Part shown: in pieces, positions 44,756 through 54,092 of the stretch
Layout: the number at the start of each line of letters is the position of its first letter
Numbering within the stretch: the stretch's first letter is position 1
Assembly: GCF_003285015.1 (NCBI RefSeq)
Contig: NZ_QMFB01000025.1
Coordinates: forward strand, 62,001-126,000
DNA from: Paenibacillus contaminans
Lineage (GTDB): Bacteria; Bacillota; Bacilli; Paenibacillales; NBRC-103111
Direction: 5' to 3'
Length of the DNA stretch: 64,000 nt
Notes under the pieces: generated by a model
Databases searched by the model: none
Seen by the model: only the letters and a program-made list of their open reading frames with translations
Told to the model about the DNA's origin: nothing
Program-made: the position numbers and the translations under genes

Positions 44756-44931
44756 ATGAGTGATTCAGCGGACCACCGGTGATGGACAACTTATTGAAGT
44801 TACGGTCAGCATAGCAATATTAAGTTGATAGATAGCGAAAAATGGTGGTTTGGTTTTAAGTAAGAGATTATAAGCAGGGAGTGGGGCATTTGGCGAAGAA
44901 AGGGCCAAAAAAGTAGGGCAAGAAGGCGTCT

Positions 44932-45180
44932 TCATGAGATTGCAAGTATGAAAGAGCTATCTACTAATGCAACAAGTTTGGTGAACTTGAAGCAGGCTAT
45001 GCCGATTTCCAGGCTAGAATGATAATGAAGCGGCTCCGGCTTTTTGATCGGCGTCCAGCGGAAGGCGTTGATCGGAATATGGTTCTCATAAAGTAAGATT
45101 AGATACCTCGAAAAAATTATTTTTAACTGGGGTATATAAGATGAATCGAGTAATCGGCTGTTAGGGATGGTGCGGGCCAT
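44932..45180 (-). pseudogene. AraC regulator N-terminal fragment
   Basis: On the minus strand an 82-codon frame contains INAFRWTPIKKPEPLHYHSS then LEIG, a typical start of the cupin domain of AraC regulators. It stops soon after. No helix-turn-helix part follows. It lies just beyond the 3' end of the intact AraC gene at 45193. Confidence 0.5.
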
Positions 45181-45192
45181 GCACTTTCGCAG

Positions 45193-46056
45193 CTACCGAC
45201 CTTGCTGCTGGTACTGTCGGGGGGAGCAGCCGTATTTGCTTTTGAACACCCGCTCGAAGTGGGTCAAGGTGCGGAAGCCGGAAGCGTAGCAAATATCGGT
45301 TACCGGACGATCAGAGGCAAGCAGCAGTGCAGCCCCGAATTCAATCCGCAAGTTTTGCAGGTAATGCTGGAATGTAAGCCCAGTCGTCTGCCGGAAGCAC
45401 GTGCTAAAGTATCCGGGAGCGAGACTGGCCTCTCTGGCGGCATCCTGCAAACGCAGCGGTTCTCGAAAGTGATGATGAATGAAGGGAAGGGCGTTCGCAA
45501 TAGCGACGTGACCCGATGCCGAAGCCTCTACCGCCAATAAGTTCCGATCGGCCGAGCTGATCTCCCGCTGGCGCAGCAGTTCGATCAGTATGCGTTCCAA
45601 TGCACCTTTTACCATTAGCCGTTGGGCGGTTTTCGGTTCCCTCACTTCCCGGTCGATAATCTTATATTCCTGCTCCACCCGTAGAAGCGCATCTTCCTCC
45701 AGACGGATCATCCGGCTTGCATTACCGTAAAGCAGCAATTCGCGCAGCTCGCCAACCAGCATCTCTTCCGAGAAGATCACGTTGTACACGTGCAGAACGG
45801 AATCCGGATCCGGATATACTTCGTGGAAATCCGCCGGGGTAAGCAGAAATAGACTGCCTCTCTCCAGCGGATGGGCCACTCCGTTCAAGACGTTCGATCC
45901 TGTTCCTCCCGTGATGACGCACATTTCGTAAAACTCGTGCCAATGAAGCGGAGACGGCTTCGTCAGCCGCTGTACAAATATGTTGAACGATCGGTTAAGC
46001 TCCATATACTGCTCATTCAACAGTCGTCTAGGCTGAATTCCGTTCTCTCGCTTCAT
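45193..46056 (-). CDS. AraC family transcriptional regulator
   Basis: AAAGGAATGAACCG precedes the ATG. The 287-residue protein has a cupin sensor domain (SPLHWHEFYEMCVITGGTGS, about 35-54) and a C-terminal AraC helix-turn-helix pair (about 190-285) with LAPGYFSTCFRQTTGLTFQH and ICYASGFRTLTHFERVFK. It lies 28 bases downstream of the PhyH gene on the same strand and probably regulates it. Confidence 0.92.
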   Translation of the reverse strand: MKRENGIQPRRLLNEQYMELNRSFNIFVQRLTKPSPLHWHEFYEMCVITGGTGSNVLNGVAHPLERGSLFLLTPADFHEVYPDPDSVLHVYNVIFSEEMLVGELRELLLYGNASRMIRLEEDALLRVEQEYKIIDREVREPKTAQRLMVKGALERILIELLRQREISSADRNLLAVEASASGHVAIANALPFIHHHFREPLRLQDAAREASLAPGYFSTCFRQTTGLTFQHYLQNLRIEFGAALLLASDRPVTDICYASGFRTLTHFERVFKSKYGCSPRQYQQQGR

Positions 46057-46084
46057 CGGTTCATTCCTTTCCGCTCACAGGCGT

Positions 46085-46828
46085 CTATACGTTCTCGAAC
46101 TGGCTTCCCGCTATATCCCGCCCTCTGGCAAGCCATACCTTGTGATTTTGATTACGCTCCGGAATGACTTGCGTTTCCGTAGAGAAATAACGCATCGTAT
46201 AGCCGCACCTGCGGTGAGGGCTCGTATTGGCCTTTGCGCCATGGATGATCCGGCTGTCGTGCAGCGAGCATTCGCCCCGCTCCAGTTCAAAGTAGACGGC
46301 TTGCGAATCGTCGATATTTTTCACTTGCGACCGGAACAAGTTCGTGCTTTTGTCCACGTCCTCGTACTCGGAAAACCCATTGTTATGAGTGCCGGGGATG
46401 ACGCGCATGCAGCCGTTCTCCTGATTGCTGCGGTCAATGGCCAGCCAGACCGTCACGATGCGATCGAAGCTGCTCACGCGGCCTTTCCAGTAGGCGGAGT
46501 CTTCGTGCCATGGAGTTGCGCGTCCCACCACCGGTTCTTTGCTGATGAAATGGCTCGACCACAAGCCGATGTTTGGACCGATGATCGGTTCTACTAGATC
46601 CAGCACTTCATCTGCGAGCAAAAATTCCAACAGACGTTCGTCGCGGAAGTGAGGAGTATCCAGCTCATCCGACAGTTTTGCACCCTTCAGCTCCAGGTGC
46701 TCCTCGAAAATGTTGGTCAAGATATTCAACTTTTGTTCAGAAAAAAGCGGCTTTTTGTACAGATAATAACCGTTATGATTATAATAGGCCGTGTCTTCCG
46801 GAGATAGCAAGCTTTCTTTGTTTTGCAT
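46085..46828 (-). CDS. Phytanoyl-CoA dioxygenase (PhyH) family protein, second
   Basis: The ATG at 46828 has GGAGG 8 bases upstream. The 247-residue protein has the metal-binding HxD in TPWHEDSAYWKG, ENGCMRVIPGTHNNGFSEY, and the distal His in SRIIHGAKANTSPHRR. It belongs to the Fe(II)/2-oxoglutarate oxygenases. It forms an oxygenase plus AraC module parallel to that at 29.6-31.5 kb, but the two oxygenases are only distantly alike. Confidence 0.9.
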   Translation of the reverse strand: MQNKESLLSPEDTAYYNHNGYYLYKKPLFSEQKLNILTNIFEEHLELKGAKLSDELDTPHFRDERLLEFLLADEVLDLVEPIIGPNIGLWSSHFISKEPVVGRATPWHEDSAYWKGRVSSFDRIVTVWLAIDRSNQENGCMRVIPGTHNNGFSEYEDVDKSTNLFRSQVKNIDDSQAVYFELERGECSLHDSRIIHGAKANTSPHRRCGYTMRYFSTETQVIPERNQNHKVWLARGRDIAGSQFENV

Positions 46829-47001
46829 GAACATCGCCTCCACCAATCGATTGTAGGTACAACTCTACTGTAGCAAATCGGGTGAGGCAGACGCTCATCT
46901 TTCCATACGGAATACTAAGCGTATCTTCAGATGGTTGTCGATGAAAGTGTAAAATCCGATGCCAATTGATGAACGAGGTGGAGTAGCTCCCTGTCATATT
47001 T

Positions 47002-47150
47002 CTACAAATTTGGGGCTCCAAAATGCAAGCGCTGCTGTTCGGATCTCGCTTGAACCGACCGTGTATATTCCGTAGGCGTCATCCCGGTGAGATATGGCAG
47101 GGAGAACTGATTGAATTCCATAAACATTCCGCTGAACCACTGGAGTCGGC
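47002..47150 (-). pseudogene. AraC regulator C-terminal remnant
   Basis: The minus-strand frame ending at TAG (47002-47004) reads MEFNQFSLPYLTGMTPTEYT then RSV, the usual end of an AraC DNA-binding domain. Only about 45 codons are recognisable. The gap 46829-47361 also holds a partial repeat right end (CATTGACGGGCAGTTAT, 47233-47249) and a short frame ending at 47344 that I could not assign. Confidence 0.45.
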
Positions 47151-47361
47151 GATCATATTTTCTTTTTTTTGGCGCGCAGGATCATCGCATCTGAAGATAA
47201 GCCAATAAAATCGAAAGAAAAGATGAGAATACCCATTGACGGGCAGTTATACTAACGGAGACTTCATCTATCATGATTCGGACGTATACATGATGAACGC
47301 AATCACCCGGAAGATTGCCGGCAATACGTTCGTCAACTTATAAAGGAAGGAGGCTAGTAAA

Positions 47362-48165
47362 ATGCAATTGCTCAGCTTTAAATCTTTATGGGACATGACT
47401 GGAACATTGGAAGAAAAATTAGAAAAAATTGCGGAGGCCGGGTACGGTGGAGTCGAATTCACGCTCCCATCCCAAGACAAATATAAACTTTTCCGCGAAC
47501 TCCTTGAGCGATACAATCTCGCATTTATTGCACAGGTCGTCACACGGGATGACCATATTTCATCATTCGAATCGCTTGCTAGACAAGCAGCGGAATTTAA
47601 TCCGGTAAAGATTGTTTCGCACAGCGCAAAGGATAGCATGTCCTACGAGGATCAACTGCGCTTTTTTGAGAAAGCACTTGCCGTCGAGGAGGCAATTTCT
47701 ATTCCGGTTGCTCATGAAACGCATAGGGGAAGGGCGATGTTTACGCCATGGGCAACCTCGAAGCTACTGCACCAATTTCCCGAGCTGAAAATTACAGCAG
47801 ACTTTAGCCATTGGTGCTGCGTATGCGAATCGCTGCTCCAGGATCAATCAGACCATATGTCGATTGCGCTTGATCGTGCTATTCACATTCACGGGCGTGT
47901 TGGATACGCGGAAGGGCCTCAAGTCGCTGATCCGCGGGCGCCGGAATATTCCAGAGAAGTCAGATCGTTCGTCAATTGGTGGTTGGAAATATGCAAGCGA
48001 CGCGCGTCGGATGGCTATTCAATCATGACGTTTACACCGGAATTTGGCCCACCGGGTTATATGCATACACTGCCGTTTACAAACCAGCCCGTTACGGATG
48101 TTTGGGATGTAAATAAGTGGATGAACCAGTTCTTTTTCGAAAAATATAAAGACGTGTTCGAATGA
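47362..48165 (+). CDS. Sugar phosphate isomerase/epimerase (xylose isomerase-like TIM barrel)
   Basis: AGGAGGC precedes the ATG. The 267-residue protein fits the AP-endonuclease-2/xylose isomerase-like barrel: EKIAEAGYGGVEFTLPS, the metal-ligand region IPVAHETHRGRAMF (Glu), ITADFSHWCC (Asp and His), HIHGRVGY, and the terminal FTPEFGPPGY (Glu). It probably interconverts a sugar or sugar acid taken up by a nearby transporter. It is alone on its strand. Confidence 0.88.
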   Translation: MQLLSFKSLWDMTGTLEEKLEKIAEAGYGGVEFTLPSQDKYKLFRELLERYNLAFIAQVVTRDDHISSFESLARQAAEFNPVKIVSHSAKDSMSYEDQLRFFEKALAVEEAISIPVAHETHRGRAMFTPWATSKLLHQFPELKITADFSHWCCVCESLLQDQSDHMSIALDRAIHIHGRVGYAEGPQVADPRAPEYSREVRSFVNWWLEICKRRASDGYSIMTFTPEFGPPGYMHTLPFTNQPVTDVWDVNKWMNQFFFEKYKDVFE

Positions 48166-48238
48166 TGCACTCCCTCACATGCTGTTTTTGAAAATTTCGA
48201 AACCATAAGTCGCGCAACTCTCAGGGATCATATCATCC

Positions 48239-48340
48239 GCCAAATATGACTGGGATAGGCTGCAGACGTACCTGCTGAACGGACGATTGGAGATCGACAA
48301 CAAACGAAGCGCGCGCGCGATCAAGCCGAGGCTGCCGTAA
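48239..48340 (+). mobile_element. IS66 family transposase C-terminal remnant
   Basis: The frame reads KYDWDRLQTYLLNGRLEIDN then KRSARAIKP and stops, the catalytic-Glu end of IS66 TnpC (normally RLEIDNNxxERAIKP followed by more sequence). Only 34 codons remain. The gap 48166-48757 otherwise has one hairpin near 48455 and no intact gene. Confidence 0.75.
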
Positions 48341-48441
48341 TTGTCCGATCCACGAGATTCGGAGGTTGATGCGCTGCTTCACTGGCCGCCTTCAATTCCC
48401 TAAACGTGCCGCGTGTTTACAACAACGAAATAACGCATTCC

Positions 48442-48475
48442 AGTCCCCATCTGATCACCAGGTGGGGACTATTTT
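48442..48475. terminator. Hairpin in the IS66 debris
   Basis: Arms AGTCCCCATCTG (48442-48453) and CAGGTGGGGACT (48459-48470), followed by ATTTT. It may be the 3' part of the decayed IS element. Confidence 0.5.
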
Positions 48476-48757
48476 ACGCTAACCTTCTACCGTTAGGCGG
48501 ACAGGGTGTCGGATAGGACGCATATCTTGACGCCTCTATTTGCTACTACAACTTGTCCATATAAGCTATACTATTAGAGTTGAGAATGTGGGCGCAATTC
48601 TAGACGAGTGCCGGAGCAAGCCCGAACCACACTTAGCCATGTTCACAGTCTGGCTGCAAAGGCAATGTCATGTGAGGCATGGTGCGGAATCGCTGCGCAG
48701 GTCGATAGTAGTGCCTTAAGCATTTGCGTGCATATCTATCGTGAGGGGCGGTAAACG

Positions 48758-49084
48758 ATGATGAGAATTGCGATTGCGGCGCCGCGCGTGTTCATCGAGA
48801 AAAACGAAACGAACGTCGTACGCGACGAACGGCTGCGCATGGAGCCGAACAGACCGACGCACGAACAGCTCGAGGCGTATTGGATACAGTTTCGTTCTGC
48901 CTATCGACGACTGGTGCCGCTTGGGGAGGAATATAACATACAACTTTTGATCGAGCTGAAGAAGGTCGCTTTCAACGGCTGCGCCAATCAAGGCCACGTG
49001 CCTGATCTTGCCGGCGACGAACAAAATCATATCAAAGCGCTGCTGAGTGCGGCGGTGGAGCAGGTCGTTGGCGATGCGAATTAA
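48758..49084 (+). pseudogene. Probable sugar-acid dehydratase/isomerase fragment
   Basis: This 108-codon frame contains THEQLEAYWIQFRSAYRRLV then PLGEEYNIQLLIE, a helix-strand pattern like that before the substrate loop of mannonate dehydratase and related TIM barrels. The expected HPDDPP loop does not follow; the remaining 45 residues are not recognisable. The frame overlaps the start of the sensor kinase gene by 11 bases. It may be a remnant or a small real gene. Confidence 0.3.
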
Positions 49085-50861
49085 AGCATGGTTCTACGGA
49101 TTGTCGTTTCGGAGCCGGGTCTGGCTTACGATTGTTCTGCTCATCACACTGGCAGTAAGCGCGAATGGGACGATCTCGTACTTAATCGCCGCCAAGGTCG
49201 TGCAAAAAAACGCCTTCCGGCTCAGTGAAGATACGATCAACAAGACGGCCCAGGTCGTCGATCAGCGCCTGCGCAACATTACTGTCTCGATGATGTCGCT
49301 GACAATGAGCGATCCGTTCAAAGAAATGATGGACGATGTCGCTTCGGCGAATACGAGCCGGTATTACCAGCATTTGACCTTGTTGCAGAAGGTGTTCTCG
49401 CAATTCAGTTTCTACGACAGCTACATCCAATCGATTCTGATCGCCACCCCTATCGGCGACTTTTATCCGACGACTTCGATTCGCCTCACGAATCAGTCGT
49501 TCTACGAAAGCGACTTGTACCAGCAGGCCAAAAACGAGAAACGGCCTTTCTGGGTGCCGCGCCATGAGGACGCTTTCTTCTCAAATCGGGAGCAGGTCAT
49601 ATCGCTCGTGCTGAGCACAATCGGGGAAATACCGAATCAAGATTATAACGTCTACATCATTGTCAATGTCAAGGAAAACGATTTGTTACGCTTGATTGCG
49701 GACAACCAGGATACAACCGAGACCGGACTGAGCTATATGTTCATCAACGAGGAAGGGCAGGAAATCGTTCGCTCGCCTCTTTATGCGGCTACCGACGCCA
49801 AGTGGCGATCTTCCTTCCTTGAAAGGCTTTACAGTGACCAAACCGGCTACTTTTTTTATCCGCTGAATGGCAACGAATCGCTCATCAACTATGCGCGTCT
49901 AGAAGTGGGAGGGAACTGGATTTTAATTGGCGTCCAGTCCAAGGAGCGTCTGCTCGCCCAAGTCAACGGCATCAAACGATCGACGCTGTACGCGCTGTTC
50001 GGCTGCCTGCTGCTCTCCCTTTTCGTGTCGAACGGGCTGACGAGACTGTTGCTCAAGCCGCTATACAAGCTGCAGGAGCTGATGAAGCGGGTGGAGCGTA
50101 ACGACTTGAACGCGCGCTATGCCAGCCCTTACCGGGATGAGGTTGCCCAGGTCGGATTACGCTTCAATCGCATGCTGGACGAAATCAAACGATTGATCCA
50201 GGACGTCACGGACGGGGAAATGGAAAAGCGGAAGGCGGAAATCAAAGCGTTGACCGCCCAGATGGATCCGCACTTCCTCTATAACACGTTGAACACGATT
50301 TATTGCAAATCGGAGCTTGGGGCGAACGACGATGTGAACGACATGATTCTTTCGCTGGCCCACATGTTCCAACTCGGACTTAGCAACGGTCGCGATTGGG
50401 TTACGCTGGAAGATGAAATTACCCACATGAAGATGTATTTGGCAATCCAGCATAAATGCTACGACACGCTATTCGATTACCGCCTCGATATCGGCAGCGG
50501 GGTCAACCTGTCATCGATCGTACTGAAAATTTTGCTGCAGCCTCTTGTCGAGAACGCGATTATCCATGGCTTTCAAAACATCGAAAACGGCGGGCACATC
50601 GAAATCGCCATCCATGTGGAGGTAGCGCAGCTCGTCCTTTCGGTCAAGGACAACGGCTGCGGCATGGACATCGAGGAGGTTTATCGCAACATGCGTCATG
50701 CCGCCACAAGTAATAAAGGCTATGCTCTAAGCAACATTGCGCATCGGCTGCAATTGTATTATGGCGAACAAGCGCGGATGGATCTATACAGCGAACCGGG
50801 CTGCGGCGCGGAAGTCGTGCTGCGGCTGCCGGTAACGGAAGGAGGAGGCGCAGATGACTGA
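49074..50861 (+). CDS. Sensor histidine kinase (HAMP, YesM-type)
   Basis: The ATG at 49074 is preferred; an upstream GTG at 49047 adds 9 residues. The 595-residue protein has membrane helices near residues 15-37 and 300-320 flanking an extracellular Cache-like domain, a HAMP linker, the phospho-accepting His in DPHFLYNTLNTI (about 400), the N-box LVENAIIHG, and the G-box VKDNGCGMD. YesM kinases in Paenibacillus sense sugars outside the cell. The gene overlaps the response regulator gene by 8 bases. Confidence 0.93.
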   Translation: MRIKAWFYGLSFRSRVWLTIVLLITLAVSANGTISYLIAAKVVQKNAFRLSEDTINKTAQVVDQRLRNITVSMMSLTMSDPFKEMMDDVASANTSRYYQHLTLLQKVFSQFSFYDSYIQSILIATPIGDFYPTTSIRLTNQSFYESDLYQQAKNEKRPFWVPRHEDAFFSNREQVISLVLSTIGEIPNQDYNVYIIVNVKENDLLRLIADNQDTTETGLSYMFINEEGQEIVRSPLYAATDAKWRSSFLERLYSDQTGYFFYPLNGNESLINYARLEVGGNWILIGVQSKERLLAQVNGIKRSTLYALFGCLLLSLFVSNGLTRLLLKPLYKLQELMKRVERNDLNARYASPYRDEVAQVGLRFNRMLDEIKRLIQDVTDGEMEKRKAEIKALTAQMDPHFLYNTLNTIYCKSELGANDDVNDMILSLAHMFQLGLSNGRDWVTLEDEITHMKMYLAIQHKCYDTLFDYRLDIGSGVNLSSIVLKILLQPLVENAIIHGFQNIENGGHIEIAIHVEVAQLVLSVKDNGCGMDIEEVYRNMRHAATSNKGYALSNIAHRLQLYYGEQARMDLYSEPGCGAEVVLRLPVTEGGGADD

Positions 50862-52470
50862 GCGGCTAATTCGACTATGCGTGATCGACGATATCAGCAG
50901 CGTCGTCGAGATGATTACGAGCCGGATCGATTGGACGTCATACGGGATCGAGATTGCAGGTACGGCCGGAAGCGGTGTTGACGGCCTGCGGCTCGTGGAG
51001 GAGACGCGCCCGGATATCGTATTGACGGACATTCGGATGCCGAGAATGGACGGTCTGGAGATGACTGCTCACATCATGAAGCTGGCTCCGCACTGCAAAG
51101 TCGTTATTTTGAGCGGCTTTACCGATTTTGCCTATGCACAACAAGCCATTCGGCTTGGTGCGTTCGATTTTTTGAAGAAGCCGTTCTCGCGCGCGGAAAT
51201 AGTCAAAGTGGTGCTGAAAGCGAAGGAGGCGTGGGAAGAGGATCGGCGCAGCCTGATCGAAGTCCACGAAATGGAGAAACGGCTGAAGGAAAGCATGCCG
51301 CTCATGCGCCAGGAATATTTAAATACGCTCGTTCATCACCGAACAAACGCCGAGCAGGCCGAGAATCGTTGGCGGTATTTTCAAATTCCGCTGGAACCCG
51401 TGCAGCTCGTGGCGATGGTTGTGGAAATCGATCGTTTCGATGGTAACTACGCGGCGCTGCCGACCCATGAAGTGGAACTGATCCGGTTTGCCATGCAAAA
51501 CATTCTCAAGGAAACGATTGGCACATTTACGAAAGGCGTTGTATTCCGGGAGAGTGCCAATCGCCACGTCTGTATCCTCAATTGTGACGATCCAGAGCTG
51601 GCCAGCCGCATCGCCGACCGCTGCTGCGCTCATATCGCGCAGTATACCCGCTTCACCATCTCGATCGGCATCGGCTTGATTGCGGACGATATAAGCCAGC
51701 TTCCGGATTCGTACGAGCAAGCGTTGCACGCCTTTTCCTACCATTTCTACACCGGAGGCAACGGGGCGTTCAGCTTCGCTCATATCGCCGGCGCCGATAA
51801 GGAGCCTCCGCGTTTCGCGCCCGCAGCCGCTCAGGAGCTGCTGTTCGCATTGCGTGCGGGGAACCTCGAAAGAAGCTCGGGGCTGCTTACGCAACTGCTA
51901 AACGATTTGTTCGCCGGGACGCCAAAGCCCGATTATATGATCAGCGTTTGTTACGAGCTGGCGTTTATGATGCTGCGGGTGCTGCTGGAGAAGCTGCCTT
52001 ATGAGCAAGTTCGGGGATTGGAGCGGCGCATTCGCGAGAACAAGGCGGAGGAGCCGACGATGCAAGAGCTGCGGCAGTTGCTCGACGACATTTGCCGCAA
52101 GGGCTGCAAGTGGATCGAAATGCAGCGTACGAGCGAGTCGGAACAAATCGTCCGGCAGTCGATGCAGTACATCCGGGACAATCTCAAGCAGCCGCTTACC
52201 GTCGAACAGTGCGCCAAACAGGCTAACCTCAGCGCCGGTTACTTCTCCAACGTGTTCAAGAAAATCGTCGGCATGACCGTACAAAAGTTCATCACGCAAG
52301 AGCGGATCAAACGGGCCAAGCAGATGCTGATCGAAGACTATCAGGTGCAGGAAATCGCCGATGCGCTCAGCTACGAGCACCGGCGATACTTTAGCGAAGT
52401 GTTCAAGAAGGTGACCGGCATGACGCCGTCGGAATTCAGGCAGGGGTACTTGGGCAAGGACGGGTCGTAA
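50854..52470 (+). CDS. Response regulator with AraC DNA-binding domain (YesN type)
   Basis: The start ATGACTGA overlaps the kinase stop. The 538-residue protein has a receiver domain (phospho-acceptor Asp about 59 in VLTDIRMPRMDG, Lys in FLKKPFS), a long linker, and a C-terminal AraC domain (about 435-535) with LSAGYFSNVFKKIVGMTVQK and LSYEHRRYFSEVFKKVTGMT. It should activate the following binding-protein and permease genes when phosphorylated by the kinase. Confidence 0.95.
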   Translation: MTERLIRLCVIDDISSVVEMITSRIDWTSYGIEIAGTAGSGVDGLRLVEETRPDIVLTDIRMPRMDGLEMTAHIMKLAPHCKVVILSGFTDFAYAQQAIRLGAFDFLKKPFSRAEIVKVVLKAKEAWEEDRRSLIEVHEMEKRLKESMPLMRQEYLNTLVHHRTNAEQAENRWRYFQIPLEPVQLVAMVVEIDRFDGNYAALPTHEVELIRFAMQNILKETIGTFTKGVVFRESANRHVCILNCDDPELASRIADRCCAHIAQYTRFTISIGIGLIADDISQLPDSYEQALHAFSYHFYTGGNGAFSFAHIAGADKEPPRFAPAAAQELLFALRAGNLERSSGLLTQLLNDLFAGTPKPDYMISVCYELAFMMLRVLLEKLPYEQVRGLERRIRENKAEEPTMQELRQLLDDICRKGCKWIEMQRTSESEQIVRQSMQYIRDNLKQPLTVEQCAKQANLSAGYFSNVFKKIVGMTVQKFITQERIKRAKQMLIEDYQVQEIADALSYEHRRYFSEVFKKVTGMTPSEFRQGYLGKDGS

Positions 52471-52626
52471 GCGAAACTTCACCGTTTTGTTACCCTGGAT
52501 GTTGGTCGTGCCGCATGTACTGTCGGTGTCCCAGGCTTCATACTGGAAGAGCAAGTAGCAAATACTTCAGTGGGCCCGCATGATGTTACCGCAGCGCGGG
52601 TAACGAACAAAAGGGAGGATTTTCGC

Positions 52627-54015
52627 ATGAGGAAAAAGATCGGGTATACGGGACTCGCCGTTCTGATGTCGTTGGCGCTGGCCGCTTGCAACAGCAGTGG
52701 TGGCACAGGCGGCACCGACGGCGCAAGCCCGGACGCGTCCGCAAATAAAAAGGGTTCGGAAGATAAGGTGAAGCTGGAGTTCTGGTCGGTTGATCGTACA
52801 GACGCCGATTACACACGAGAAAAAATCGCCAAGTTTCAAGCCGAAAACCCCGGGATTGAAATCAATTATGTGGTCAAGACGGAAGAGTACAATCAGGCGA
52901 TCGATCTCGCTTTTGCATCCTCGCAGTCGCCGGACATTTTTCGCGTCAAGGAGAACACGATCCAAACGTTCTACAAAAAAGGCTATCTGGAGCCACTCGA
53001 CGATTATTTTAACGCCGAGTTTAAAAACAAGTTCACGCCGCTGAAAGATCTGAACCTGTTTGACGGCAAAATGTACAGTTTTCCGAACTACGGCTACACG
53101 ATGCGGCTTGTATATAACGTTGATCTGTTCGAGAAGGCCGGCATCAAAAATCCGCCGAGCACGCTGCAGGAAATGGTTGAAACGGCGAAGAAGCTTACGG
53201 CTGTCGGCAAAGCGGACGGAGCTTACGGATTCGCCCTCAACTTCAAGAGCCCGGCAAGCGCCTTCGACCGTTCGGCGCGCGCTATCGCCGAGCTGAACGG
53301 CTATGGCGGCTTCGGCTTCGATTTTAAAACAGGTCGGTTCGATGTAAGCGGATTCAAGCCCATTGTCGATGCGTTCCGACAGATGCAAGTCGACGGCAGC
53401 ACCCTGCCGGGCATGGAATCGCTCGACATCGACCCGCTCCGCGCCCAGTTTGCCGAAGGAAAAATCGGTATGTACATCTCATTCTCTTCCGAGCCGGGCG
53501 TCTACCAGAACCAGTTTCCGGCCAAAATCCGATGGGCGGCGGCGCAGGTGCCTACGTTCGACGGAACCGTGCGCGGCGCATCCGGCTTCCTTGGCGGTCA
53601 GTGGCTTAGCATCAGCAAAAACTCCAAGCATAAGAAAGAAGCCGCCAAGTTTCTGAATTTCATGTATGGCGAGGAAATATTGCTCGATTATCAAGAAAAA
53701 GGATTCGGGATCTCGATGGTGCCATCGGTGCTGAGCAAGGCGAAAAAAGCGGATATCAAAGGCTTCGAATGGTTTGTTCCGACAAAGTACGACGGCGCGT
53801 GGCCGATTCAGCCAACCGTAGCTATACAAGGCGAAAAATACCAAGACGCGTTCTTCAAGTACATGCTACAAGGCGGCGATCTGGACAAAATCATCGCCGA
53901 TCTGAACAAGCGCTACAACGAGGCGCTCGACAAAGCGATCGCCGCCAAGGAAGTGGATGTGAAGCCTGATCCAAGCTTCGATCCGAAAAATTTGCAAAAT
54001 ATGTTAGTGAAGTAA
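52627..54015 (+). CDS. Extracellular solute-binding lipoprotein, family 1
   Basis: GGGAGG lies 9 bases before the ATG at 52627. The 462-residue protein has a lipoprotein signal with lipobox LAAC (Cys about 22), a Ser/Gly/Asp linker, and a bilobal sugar-binding body (VKLEFWSVDRTD, MVPSVLSKAKK). It is the receptor of the two permeases encoded downstream and is under the adjacent two-component system. Confidence 0.93.
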   Translation: MRKKIGYTGLAVLMSLALAACNSSGGTGGTDGASPDASANKKGSEDKVKLEFWSVDRTDADYTREKIAKFQAENPGIEINYVVKTEEYNQAIDLAFASSQSPDIFRVKENTIQTFYKKGYLEPLDDYFNAEFKNKFTPLKDLNLFDGKMYSFPNYGYTMRLVYNVDLFEKAGIKNPPSTLQEMVETAKKLTAVGKADGAYGFALNFKSPASAFDRSARAIAELNGYGGFGFDFKTGRFDVSGFKPIVDAFRQMQVDGSTLPGMESLDIDPLRAQFAEGKIGMYISFSSEPGVYQNQFPAKIRWAAAQVPTFDGTVRGASGFLGGQWLSISKNSKHKKEAAKFLNFMYGEEILLDYQEKGFGISMVPSVLSKAKKADIKGFEWFVPTKYDGAWPIQPTVAIQGEKYQDAFFKYMLQGGDLDKIIADLNKRYNEALDKAIAAKEVDVKPDPSFDPKNLQNMLVK

Positions 54016-54033
54016 GTTAACTCGACAGGTCGT

Positions 54034-54060
54034 AGGGTCAGAAGTGGTTTCTGACCCTTT
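54034..54060 (+). terminator. Intra-operonic hairpin between binding protein and permease genes
   Basis: Perfect 10-bp arms AGGGTCAGAA and TTCTGACCCT with loop GTGGT and only TT after. Its place suggests partial termination or mRNA 3'-end protection, raising binding-protein level over permeases. Confidence 0.75.
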
Positions 54061-54092
54061 GTCGTAATTTCGGGGAAAGGTTCGTGGGACCC

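Noticed and set aside
46142..46597. Plus-strand 151-codon frame opposite the PhyH gene
   Set aside because: The minus strand carries the HxD and distal His motifs of PhyH; the plus frame has no domain.
48242..48340. Intact IS66 element
   Set aside because: Only the C-terminal 34 codons are present; no TnpA/TnpB accessory genes or matching inverted ends were found.
53479..53844. Minus-strand frame in the second binding-protein gene
   Set aside because: Antisense shadow; no ribosome site or domain.
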